The position numbers and the translations under genes were made by a program. The notes under the pieces are model-generated. The model saw only the letters and a program-made list of their open reading frames with translations. It searched no databases and was not told the DNA's origin. Below, piece by piece: positions 12,211 to 21,078 of a stretch of 64,000 bases of DNA (positions within the stretch are counted from its first letter, which is position 1; each line of letters opens with the position of its first letter). The stretch is from the NCBI GenBank assembly GCA_009602735.1, contig WELA01007307.1, positions 312,074-376,073 on the forward strand, read 5' to 3'. The stretch comes from Mesotaenium endlicherianum. Lineage: Eukaryota; Streptophyta; Zygnematophyceae; Zygnematales; Mesotaeniaceae.

Positions 12211-12601
12211 CTGTCATTTCAGTTGACACGGGAAGGTGACAGGCGGTCCTGTCTCCATTTAAGTTGGAGGGGTAAATATATGACAGTTAGTGAGCGAGAG
12301 CGTTAAAGGGACACTTACGTGAATCTTAAATGTCAGCATAGTGACAGAGGGGACAGCCTGGCCCACATAAAGCACCTTGAGCTGAAGGAAAAAGGGCCTC
12401 GCACAACACTACATCACTTAACTCACCCTACAACACAATCATACGTTTATGTTTAGCGCATCGCAACTACGTCAACTTTTAGCAATCATCCTGTAAGGTA
12501 AACAGCAGCGAAGCCACTATACTAAATACTAACATACTTCCTGCAATCCCTATGACAAAGGTCCATACCCTACTAACTTGTGCCCTGGTTACATGCACAG
12601 G
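12211..12601 (+). other. Spacer between pol and extra ORF (A1)
   Basis: About 390 bp without a gene. It contains an internal polypurine-like tract (AAGTTGGAGGGG near 12263-12274) matching the tract beside the 3' LTR. At its end are a branch-point-like TACTAAC (12571-12577) and an AG|G just before the ORF ATG (12602). The spacer is about 120 bp longer than in A4. Confidence 0.65.
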
Positions 12602-14278
12602 ATGGCGCCCACCACACAAAAGGAGGACAGAAAGCGCAAGGCAGAAGAAGCCAGGAGGACAATGGAGCAATACCAGAAGGAGCTGGCGGCGACGTCCCTC
12701 ACCAGGAGAGAACAAGAAAGGGTCCGCAGACAACAAGAGGCGGCAGAAGAGGCACAGAGGATGAAGGATCAGGAAGCGGAAAACCTCAGGAAAGCTGAGG
12801 AGGAGAGACAGAAGAAACAACAAGAAGAAGCGGCAGCGGCAGAGGAGGAGAAAAGGAAAAAGATTGAAGCGGACAGACAGAAGAGCTTGGCCACTTACAG
12901 GTATACTGTGGTGGGTGGCCAAAACTTCGATAACCTGAAGGAAGCATTGCTGGCAGCCCAGGAGATCAACAGGCTGGAACAGACAACACTGCTACAGAAG
13001 GAAGGAGCTACAGCACTGGACAGGTACATCGAGACACACACCGGCGTGGTCCTTTTAGAAGATTATGCCAAGATGGTGGGCTATACAGCGGAGCAGGCCC
13101 GGTATCTTGCAGATGATTCAGAGGACAAGCCGGTCCCCATACCGGGAATAGTGGGAGATCAGAGACTCATCCGGATGGTGAGCATGCGGCCCGATAGCTT
13201 TAAGGATACGGTATTCTACCTCACACTCCTGCCAGCTTACAATGAAGTTGAGAGAAGGAGCTGGGAGTACTTGGCCAGGGAAGCAGGACAGCAGATGTTC
13301 TCTCCCCACTGGTTCCCGTGTAAACTGAGGAAGGCTGAGCACGGACCCCAGTACTACCAGCAGCCAACAGACTGGAGGTGGATGACCGTCACAAATAAGA
13401 AGCAGGAGTGTGACCGAGCCCAACCGGATGACTTCCACTATGGCCTAGACGGCTATCTCATCCTACCACCTCACATTGCCCCTTGGGACCCCAGGCTGAA
13501 TGGATGCCTGAGCAATATGAATGCAGAGACCAAGGAGCATAGGAGGAGGGGAAGAGACTACTTCTCTAAGGGAAAGCATGCCTTTGTCAAATGGGCAAAG
13601 AATGCAGGCCGGATAGATATCAGCAGGCTGAAGGCCAAGCAACCTCCAGCGCGCCCTAAGAAAGGGAGGTCGGTAGACTACTCCATGTCTACTAGGGAGC
13701 AGGACGACTTAGTGGACGAGACCCCTACTCTCTCCGAGGAGGAGGATGAGGAGGATGAGGAAGAAGAACAAGGCAGAGGAGAAGCATCAGCAGCAGGTAC
13801 TCTGGATACCCAGGGGCAGGCAGGGGCGCTCCTTAAAGAACCACAATCAGGTATTTGGAATGTGATCCCCGTTATGGCGACAACTGGACCCCGCGCTCGC
13901 TCCCCCAGCCCACCTGCCCAAGCAGGGGAAGAAGCTGATCTGACGGTACTGGGCAGCAGACACAGACAGAAATCCCCAGAGGACAGGGGTGCTAGAAGAG
14001 GGACACGCGGGTGGGCCAGAGATATGCCGGCCTCCCCCTCCGCTCAGGGGCATGTACCTCTAGCCAATGTATTTCAGCATCCTACTGGAATGCCTGTCTA
14101 TGTGGGAATCAACACCCAAATAGTTGAAGAGCAGGCCACCATCCTCCGTTCTCCCCGAGGGCCAACTTTAGAGCAAACAGGGTTCCTTAGAAGGCCAGCT
14201 GACAGACGTAGAGGGCTGTCCAGATCTAGGTCCGGATCTCCGTCTCCTGATCCTGAAGCCCCAGGAACAACCCCTTAA
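12602..14278 (+). CDS. Extra ORF (ORF3, type I) of A1, function unknown
   Basis: Intact frame of about 558 codons between pol and the 3' LTR. ATG at 12602 is preferred because both ORF types share R-M at this point; an in-frame ATG at 12593 is possible. Layout: charged Arg/Glu/Lys coiled-coil-like N-terminus (to about residue 100); a globular core with YRYTV, MVGYT, YNEVERRSWE, PTDWRWMT, LPPHIAPWDPRL and FSKGKHA; an acidic Glu/Asp stretch; then a Pro/Arg/Ser-rich tail with HVPLANV, GMPVYV and an SR-like end. No signal peptide or membrane segment, so not an envelope protein. I do not recognise the family. Conservation across copies and between two diverged types implies a real product. Confidence 0.82.
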   Translation: MAPTTQKEDRKRKAEEARRTMEQYQKELAATSLTRREQERVRRQQEAAEEAQRMKDQEAENLRKAEEERQKKQQEEAAAAEEEKRKKIEADRQKSLATYRYTVVGGQNFDNLKEALLAAQEINRLEQTTLLQKEGATALDRYIETHTGVVLLEDYAKMVGYTAEQARYLADDSEDKPVPIPGIVGDQRLIRMVSMRPDSFKDTVFYLTLLPAYNEVERRSWEYLAREAGQQMFSPHWFPCKLRKAEHGPQYYQQPTDWRWMTVTNKKQECDRAQPDDFHYGLDGYLILPPHIAPWDPRLNGCLSNMNAETKEHRRRGRDYFSKGKHAFVKWAKNAGRIDISRLKAKQPPARPKKGRSVDYSMSTREQDDLVDETPTLSEEEDEEDEEEEQGRGEASAAGTLDTQGQAGALLKEPQSGIWNVIPVMATTGPRARSPSPPAQAGEEADLTVLGSRHRQKSPEDRGARRGTRGWARDMPASPSAQGHVPLANVFQHPTGMPVYVGINTQIVEEQATILRSPRGPTLEQTGFLRRPADRRRGLSRSRSGSPSPDPEAPGTTP

Positions 14279-14355
14279 GGTGACAGGCTGAGAAGACAGT
14301 CAGTAGGGGAGGCTGGTCAGGGTCAGTTCCTTTATTTAAGGCTTTGGCAGTTTAA

Positions 14356-14390
14356 TGTTGTCGAGGCGACAACAAGTTAAGTTGGAGGCA
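14356..14390 (+). other. Conserved hairpin and terminal polypurine tract (A1)
   Basis: TGTTGTCG-AGG-CGACAACA (14356-14374) is a perfect 8-bp stem with a 3-nt loop, then AAGTTGGAGGCAT against the 3' LTR. The purine tract (second-strand primer) has one change (C for G) relative to A4. The hairpin recurs in A2, A4 and A5 at the same place. Confidence 0.75.
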
Positions 14391-14391
14391 T

Positions 14392-15111
14392 TGTAATGAC
14401 TCAGTATATTAGTGGATATAATATTCATTTAAATATAATAGTTAATTAAGTTCAGCCTGCTGAACTTTAGTTAGTAGTGAGTCTGCTGGACTTTACATAA
14501 TTATCAGTTTAATGACTCAGCCTGAAGCAGCAGGCTGAAGTCCATATAAGTCAGCTTGCTGACCCATTCTTTGACAGCCAGCTGACTTCCGTACTCGGTA
14601 GCAGCGAACTGCCTTGACATACACCTAAGTACGGTATGCTAGATGAATGGCCGGATGACATTCCTATGATGGATGGCTATTCGGGATGATGGGAGATGGC
14701 GGTGGATTTGGTTGACCGAGGTCCTACCAACGTGGTTAACTCCCGGGTAGGCGGTGCCATCGCACTGACCGTTGAACAGTAAAGTCATTCCATGTACATA
14801 TGCTAGGCATTGCTCTCGAGTTCGCCATTCGGAAACGAGGCCAACTCTCCTGTACAGCTTACTGAGAGAGATCTGAATCCAAGGCGAGAAGTCATTGATA
14901 CGCACTGTCTTCTAACCTTGCTTATGTATGATTTTACTGATTTGCATTATTGATGCTAGTTTACTCGCATTTGACTTACGAGTATTATTCACTGCTAGTG
15001 TATTGTCCTTTGCCGTTTAACCAGTTAACGGAAATCGCCATAAAGATTACTTGCTGATATAAAGATTTTTATTAATTGTTAATCGCTTATTTGGTAAGTC
15101 GATTCATTTCA
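14392..15111 (+). repeat. 3' LTR of A1
   Basis: 720 bp, TGTAATGACTCA to GATTCATTTCA, followed by the GAGTC target duplication (15112-15116). It differs from the 5' LTR at scattered bases and by about 10 bp in length. Confidence 0.93.
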
Positions 15112-15181
15112 GAGTCCTTGACAATTGGTGACAGGTAACACTCTTCAGAGAGAACATTGCACGCCGTAAAACCACCATCAT
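15112..15181 (-). pseudogene. Mn-SOD exon 1a: start codon and mitochondrial presequence
   Basis: The minus strand opens with two ATGs (15181-15179 and 15178-15176) and encodes a basic, hydroxylated, acid-free leader that continues across the retrotransposon A1 at 6170. Joining the two sides at one copy of the GAGTC duplication keeps the frame and gives a presequence of about 40 residues ending RGLSSGQ, followed by a phase-1 GT donor (6114-6113) that fits the phase-1 acceptor of exon 2. The Arg/Ser-rich, acid-free composition and the R-x-L-S-S end are typical of plant mitochondrial targeting. The exon is now interrupted by 8.9 kb. Copy A2 begins 186 bp upstream of this ATG. Confidence 0.85.
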
Positions 15182-15367
15182 GCCACAGGCTAACCATGAT
15201 AAATCTTGTAGAGCCTGGAATAGATCTCCGGATACGCAATTCACGTCAAATACTGAACGAAGTTCCATGTATTATATGAAGGGACAATGCCTCCAACAAA
15301 ATTTGCGAGCACGATTGAAACCAGTAAGGCGAACGCACTTCACAATATCCACCCAACACTGGAACTC
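15182..15367 (-). promoter_or_regulatory. Remaining 5' flank of Mn-SOD
   Basis: About 186 bp of host sequence between the SOD start codon and copy A2; before the insertion it would have continued at 26322. It should hold the 5' UTR and part of the promoter. No clear TATA box was recognised. Confidence 0.4.
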
Positions 15368-16085
15368 TGTGATGAATTAGTATATTGGTGGATATAATAT
15401 ACATTTAAATATAATAGTTAAATAAGTTCAGCCTGCTAAATTTTAGTTAATATTGAGTTTTCTGGATTTTATAAAATAATCAATTCAATGACTCAGCCGG
15501 GGGCAGCAGGCTGAAGTAAACTTAAGTGACCTTGGTGACACATTCTTTGATAGCCAGCTGACTTCCGTACTCGGTAGCAGCGAACTGCCTAGATATGCAT
15601 CTACGTGTGGTGTGCTAGAGGAATGGCCAGATGACATCATTAGGATGGATGGTGATTCGGGATGATGTGAGATGGCGGTGGATTTGGTTAACCGAGGTCC
15701 TACCAACGTGGTTAACTCCCGGGTAGGCAGTGCCATCGCACTGGCCGTTGAACAGTAAACTCATTCCATGTACATATGCTAGGATTGCTCTCAAGTTCGG
15801 CGATCGAAAACGAGGCCAACTCTCTTGTATTGCTTACTAAGAGAGATCTGAATCTGAGGCGAGAAGCCATTGATATGCACTGTCTCCTAGCCTTACTTAT
15901 GTGTGAGTTGACTGATTGCATTATTGATGCTAGTTTACTTCCATTTGACTTACGAGTATTGTCCACTGCTAGTGTGTTGTCTTTTGCTGTTTAATCAATT
16001 AACAGAAAATACCATAAAGATTACTTGCTGATATAAAGATCTTCATTGAATATTAATCGCCATTTCAGGAAGTCGATTCATTTCA
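15368..16085 (+). repeat. 5' LTR of A2
   Basis: 718 bp, TGTGATGAATTAG to GATTCATTTCA. Followed by a primer site TGGTATCGGGGCAG at 16087-16100, with one extra change relative to A4. Confidence 0.9.
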
Positions 16086-16119
16086 GTGGTATCGGGGCAG
16101 TTATCACAGTCTTCTTTGT

Positions 16120-17595
16120 ATGGTAAGGACAAGGTCTCAAACTAGCAACTCCCGAGACATGGCGAACCAGGAGAACGAAAATGTTGAAAATCAGGTTGAA
16201 ATCCATGTAGCGGGAATCCGTACCTATTCCGAAGCAGTGGCAGATACTGCAGCAAGAGAGGCTGCAGATGAGGCAGCTGCTATTGCCGCAGTCGCAGCAC
16301 AGCAGGCTGAGGAGGAGAGAGCCGAATTAGAAGCTGAGCGATTAACAAAAGCCGCTGAAGATCCAAGAAGGAGGGAAGGACAACCAGCTGACAAGCGCAC
16401 TGTCGGAGAATGTATGGTTAAGGGCCAATATTCTGAACCCACCTCCTGCTGTACAACTCAATATGCCCCTAGGTCAAATTCGTGACCGGCTGAATGCGGT
16501 AGGAACTGCTGCTGCAGGAGCGAGAGGGAATGTTGAGGACACTATTCAGCGAGTCGATGCCACTGTTACTGCTGCATTTGCTAGACTTCCACCTCAGAGT
16601 GTGGATTTGGGAGCATTGTTTGTGCAAATGCAATCGCAAACGGCGAGCATGTACCAGTCTCAACAGGATGACAAAAGAGTCATAATGTCTCTATTGCGAG
16701 ATCGAGACCAACTGGGTTCTCAAACCACGGGTAGTGGTGGCAGAGGACCTAATAAGCCCTAGCCGAATCCTCTCCAGGATTATCACCCTGAGGGTAACAA
16801 AATGTATTACCTGATCAGGTTTCTCGCTGATGTTGAGCAGTGGCTAGAGCACTACCCACAACTCAAGATCACGAGAAGGTCAAGCACACTGGTGCTCTAC
16901 TGAAAGGCAGTGCAGCAGACTGGTGGCTGTACTGGAAAGAAGAGCGTAAGGCTCAACAACTCGGTGACCCTACTTGGGTAGAGTTTGTCGAGAAACTGCA
17001 TGAGAAGGTTGATGTGGTCAATCAGCAGGAGAAAGCTATCTATGCGATGATCTCTTTGACACTGAAGCCGACCACTTCAGTTGCTGAGTGTGCTCAAAAG
17101 TTCCAAGAGAACATGATGAAGCAGCCAGACTTGCCAGAGCGGTATATAATAGCATACTTCAGGTGTGGCTTGAATCCCGAAGTCTCTGGTCATTTTGCTG
17201 AAAAGAAGTCCGAGAAACTGGCTGACATGATCCAGGAAGCTGATGCCTGGGATCAGCAGCAGTTCAATCACTAGCGCCAAAGTAATGCTTTGGTGTCTAA
17301 GGTTGTCAAAACGCCCTACGGTTCCTACAGTGCAGTTGAAGGTGACCAGGCTGAGGATGATCAAGGTGATGAATATGGGTATGAGTATAATGCTATGCAG
17401 TCCGGAGGGAGAGGTGGTTTCTCTCGAGGCGGCTATGGAAGAGGTGGTGGTAGGACCAAGCCGAGACCAGCCTCATTAAAATCGGTTTGCTTCCATTGCC
17501 AGCAGACAGGTCACTTCAAAGTGCAGTGGCCAGACAAGCACCTCCCAAAGGTCGAGAGAAAAGACCAGCCTTTAAAAGACAGCAACAGTCAGTAA
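16120..17595 (+). pseudogene. gag of A2
   Basis: Same gag as A4 but broken. There is a frameshift near 16400 in the Ala/Glu-rich part, a TAG near 16759, another frame break near 16790-16860, and TAG at about 17272 in place of a Lys codon. The final part includes a zinc-knuckle-like CFHCQQTGHFKVQW in which the last Cys is Trp. The slippery heptamer and stem-loop (17571-17612) are preserved. Confidence 0.88.
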
Positions 17596-17612
17596 TCCAG
17601 TCTACTGACTGT
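17571..17612 (+). promoter_or_regulatory. -1 frameshift signal in A2
   Basis: TTTAAAA at 17571-17577, 7-nt spacer, stem arms 17585-17594 and 17603-17612, loop 8 nt. Identical to A1 and A4 although the surrounding gene is decayed. Confidence 0.78.
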
Positions 17613-19679
17613 GAGGATGCCAGAGATAGTGAGTCGTCACTAGCTGCCCTCATAGCAGGTATTATGGGTCCTGCTGAACTGGATTCACTATGCATGCCTG
17701 ACAAACAGATAAAGGAGACCATCACCAATATAGACATCCAGAGAGTGCACACTCTGGATGCTCTTGTTCCACCTGATGTCCAACATTTCTTTGCTACGTC
17801 AGGAGAACAATGCGAAAGTCAGGAAAAGACAGTCCCCCCTATCCTACTGCATTGCATGATTGCAGGTAGGAAGGTGAGGGCATTTGTTGACGGAGGGGCG
17901 TCACATACTTTTATCCACAAGGACTTAGTTAAGCGGCTAAGGTTGCCTACTGTCACCCAAGGGAATAGAAAAATATTCCTTGGAGATGCCTCAAGTATCC
18001 CGGGAGGAATTATAACCAAGCCTATTGAGGTCCAGTTAGGTTCTGGCATTGCAGTTCTAAGTGAAGCGCTTACATTTGAGGTACTCAACACTGGCTTCTA
18101 TGATCTCGTGCTAGGCAGGTCCTGGCTTGATAGACATCAAGCTGAAGTGTGTTGGAGCAGAGGTACAGTTAAAGTGAGAGGAGCCAGTGATGGGCAGACT
18201 AACTTGGCACCCACCAGTGCTCTTCCTCTTGTCCTGTGTGGATGGCAAATGAAGGAAAAGAAGTGGCTTCCAGGAGGATGCAANGTGGCTTCCAGGAGGA
18301 TGCAAATTGCTGAATGCAATGGAGTTCATCGAAAGCTGGAACCAGAAGGAAGACAGAATGTTCTGTTTGCTGCTAAGAGAGGTACCTCCTCAACCTGAAG
18401 AAGTGGTTGAGAAAAAGGTAAGCCCTTCGGAGCACCCTACTACTGCAAGAATTGTTGCTCAGTACACTGATGTTTTCAATATGCCTCCAGGACTACTTCC
18501 TAGGAGGGAAGTGGATCACAGAATTGACTTATTACCTGGGAGTCAGCCACCCTGGCAACGCACTTATGGCTTGTCTTATGTGGAGAGCGAAGAGTTGACA
18601 ACACAGATTGCAGAGCTTGAGAAAAATGGTTACATTTCCCCTAGTAAATCACCTTATGGCGCACCCATCCTCTTGTTATGAAAAAGGATGGGAGTATGCG
18701 AATGTGTGTTGATTGCAGTGCTCTCAACAGAATTACTGTAAAGAACAAGTATGCTTTACCCAGAATCAAGGACTTGCTTGATACTCTGTCTGGTGCTAAA
18801 GTGTTCAGTAAAATAGATCTCAAGAGTGGTTACCATTCAATCAGAATTGCTGAGGGGGATGAACACAAGACTGCCTTTCGCACACGTTATGAACACTATT
18901 AGTTCAACGTGATGCCATTTGGACTGACTAATGCTCCTGCAACCTTCATGGGTGCTATGAATGACATTTTCAGACCTTACCTGGATAAATTGTGCAAGTC
19001 TTCCTGGATGATATTTTAATTTTCTCTAAGGATGAAGCTCAGCATGCTGAACACTTAAAGACAGTCATGGACACTCTGAGAAGGAACCAGTTGTATGCTA
19101 CAATGAGCAAGTGTGATTTCTTCAAAGAAAGTATTGAATTTCTAGGCCATGTTGTCTGCAAAGAAGGCATCAGTGTGGATCCTAAGAAGGTCCAGACCAT
19201 AAAGGACTGGCCTATACCACAATCTCTCTCTGAAGTTAGATCCTTCCTTGGGTTGGCTAAGTACTATAGGAGATTCATTTGAGAATTATTCTACAAAGGC
19301 CAGTAATCTGACTGACCTTACTAAGAAAGACATAGGGTATGTGTGGGGGGAAGAGCAGCAGGCTGCCTTCCAGATCTTTAAAGATGCGCTTTGTTCTGCC
19401 CCATTGCTAGCCGTGTATGACCCCACCAAACCTGTGCAGGTGGTTACTGATGCCTCTGACTTTGCCATAGGTGCTATTTTGTTGCAGCCTGCTGACAAAA
19501 CCACAAAGGATGGTAAGGTAAAGCAGAAGTGGCATCCTGTTTTGTATGAGTCCATGAAATTTAATCCAGCTGAGATTAATTACTCTGTGCATGATAAAGA
19601 GCTGCTAGCTATCATTCATGTGCTCAAACAGTGGAGAGCATACTTACATGGTAAAGCTTTTAACACTAGGTATCCCATC

Positions 19680-19712
19680 GGACCATATATGGTCCTCGGA
19701 CCATATATGGTC
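19680..19712. repeat. Subterminal palindromes of the piggyBac element
   Basis: GGACCATATATGGTCC (19680-19695) is a perfect 16-bp palindrome and GACCATATATGGTC (19699-19712) a perfect 14-bp one, in tandem just inside the left end. A third copy, ACCATATATGGT, lies at 21737-21748 near the right end. Position suggests transposase-binding sites; this is inference. Confidence 0.8.
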
Positions 19713-19950
19713 TAGCTAACCCCCATTTTTCAGCGCTGACCTCCAGGGTGCTACAGTTGACCAACTGGTACAATCTATGGCTCAAACAAACCGTACAGAC
19801 TTGAACCTTAGGCGAAAAAATGCAAAATGGTCTTCCGATCATTAACGACAAAGTTAGAGTCAAAAGAAGGAGGTTCAAAGTTCAGGTTCACAACGAAATT
19901 TCAAGTGAAAAGTCTGTCATACCCGAGGTCACTAAAAAGCTCTTAGAGCC

Positions 19951-21078
19951 ATGGCTTCTTCTTCAAATTCGCCAAAAATAGTTGTGGGTGGTAAATTACT
20001 CATCCCTGCCACCTTCTTGGGAGATGCATGGGTGAAAAAGACATTTGGACAGTATTACATAGAGTTTTTCTTAGTCGAAATTGTGAGAAAAGAGGTTGTG
20101 AGGACTAAAAAGGAGAACTCATGGCTCATAAAAGTGTTGTATTACAAAGAAAAGAAGCAATGGGAGGCATGGCAGGTCAAGCAGTACCTACCTACAGTGC
20201 CTGAAGAGTCCTGGTTTTATTTCGAGCCGCATGTAGTTCGTTTTGGCTCGGTTTCCTCAGGGGCCTCTTTGCTTTCAAATTCGAGGGAGAATGAGGGTCA
20301 CAGTCTAATTTCGTCCTCCCAAGATCCAAATGATGACTCACAGCCAAGGTCTAGTGATGGTGAGGAGGATAAGGAGGATGAGGAGGAAGAGGAGGAGGAG
20401 GAGGAGGAGGAGGAGGATATTATGAGGAAGAGGAGCAGGCCTGACACCGGAAGAGGTAAGCAGTTGATGCTCATTGTTCCTACTGTTAAAAATGAGAAAA
20501 GGTAGAGGAGGAGAAGGGAACTTGCTCCATAACCATAATTTCTCCTTAACCATAACTTCTCCAAACATTGTGGTGCACTACAAAACACACAAAGACGCTG
20601 TTGATCAATTTTACAAGCTCTGTGTGAGAGATAAGTTCTTGTCGAGACTTCTGCTGTGAGCTTAAAGTGGTGGCACAAACTATATTGGGGTCTATTTGAT
20701 GCTGCCCTGGCTGATGCCTACATCCTCTACAACCTGGCCCATCCTGAGAGTGACAGGTATCCCTTCGTGTTAGATGTTGTAGCGGAGATGACAGACTTCC
20801 ATGATCCACATAAGGGGAGGCGCTTTCGCAGGAGTGCGGGGCGGGCTGGGATTGACAGGTTCCTAGGGAGACACTTCCCTGAGCACCTTCCAGGAGGCTC
20901 TAGACCAGGATGTGTAGTGTGCAGGAGCAAGTTGTATGACCTAGGCCATGAGAAGAGTAAGGTGAGGCCTAGCTATTGGTGCGCAACGTGTGGAGTAGCG
21001 CTTTGCCCCGCGCCTTGGTTTGAGGAGTACCATACCAACAGGCACATAGCACATGTAGATAGTGCCCCTACAAGCTGA
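19951..21078 (+). pseudogene. piggyBac transposase remnant: N-terminus and C-terminus only
   Basis: The first frame (19951-20505) starts at an ATG and encodes a basic domain followed by a Glu-rich run (residues about 130-155) and a basic patch, as in the N-terminus of piggyBac transposases. After about 70 bp, sequence resembling the end of the transposase core (DQFYKLCVRDKFLSR, then KWWHKLYWGLFDAALADAYILY) leads to a C-terminal Cys-rich domain with CVVC, CATCG, LCPAPWFEEYH (to 21078). KWW...LxDxALxNAYILY and the C-x2-C...CFEEYH-like finger are piggyBac signatures. The DDD catalytic centre is missing, and there is a frame break or stop near 20659. Confidence 0.85.

Larger units (their letters stand above)
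6171..15111 (+). mobile_element. Ty3/Gypsy chromovirus A1, full length, inserted in SOD exon 1
   Basis: Full-length family A LTR retrotransposon of 8,941 bp. LTRs are at 6171-6900 and 14392-15111, flanked by a perfect GAGTC duplication (6166-6170 and 15112-15116). Order: LTR, tRNA primer site, gag, -1 frameshift signal, pol (protease, reverse transcriptase, RNase H, integrase, chromodomain), extra ORF, hairpin, polypurine tract, LTR. It lies antisense to the interrupted Mn-SOD gene. It is almost identical to A4 across gag, pol and the extra ORF, so insertion is recent. Damage: a family B LTR fragment plus gap in gag, TGG to TAG in pol at 10541-10543, and unknown bases at 10936-10952. Confidence 0.95.

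Noticed and set aside
12479-12922. Long minus-strand frame rich in Leu/Phe, resembling a membrane protein (also 45946-46389)
   Set aside because: It is the complement of the Lys/Glu/Arg-rich coiled coil of ORF3; such repeats give hydrophobic antisense frames by composition alone.
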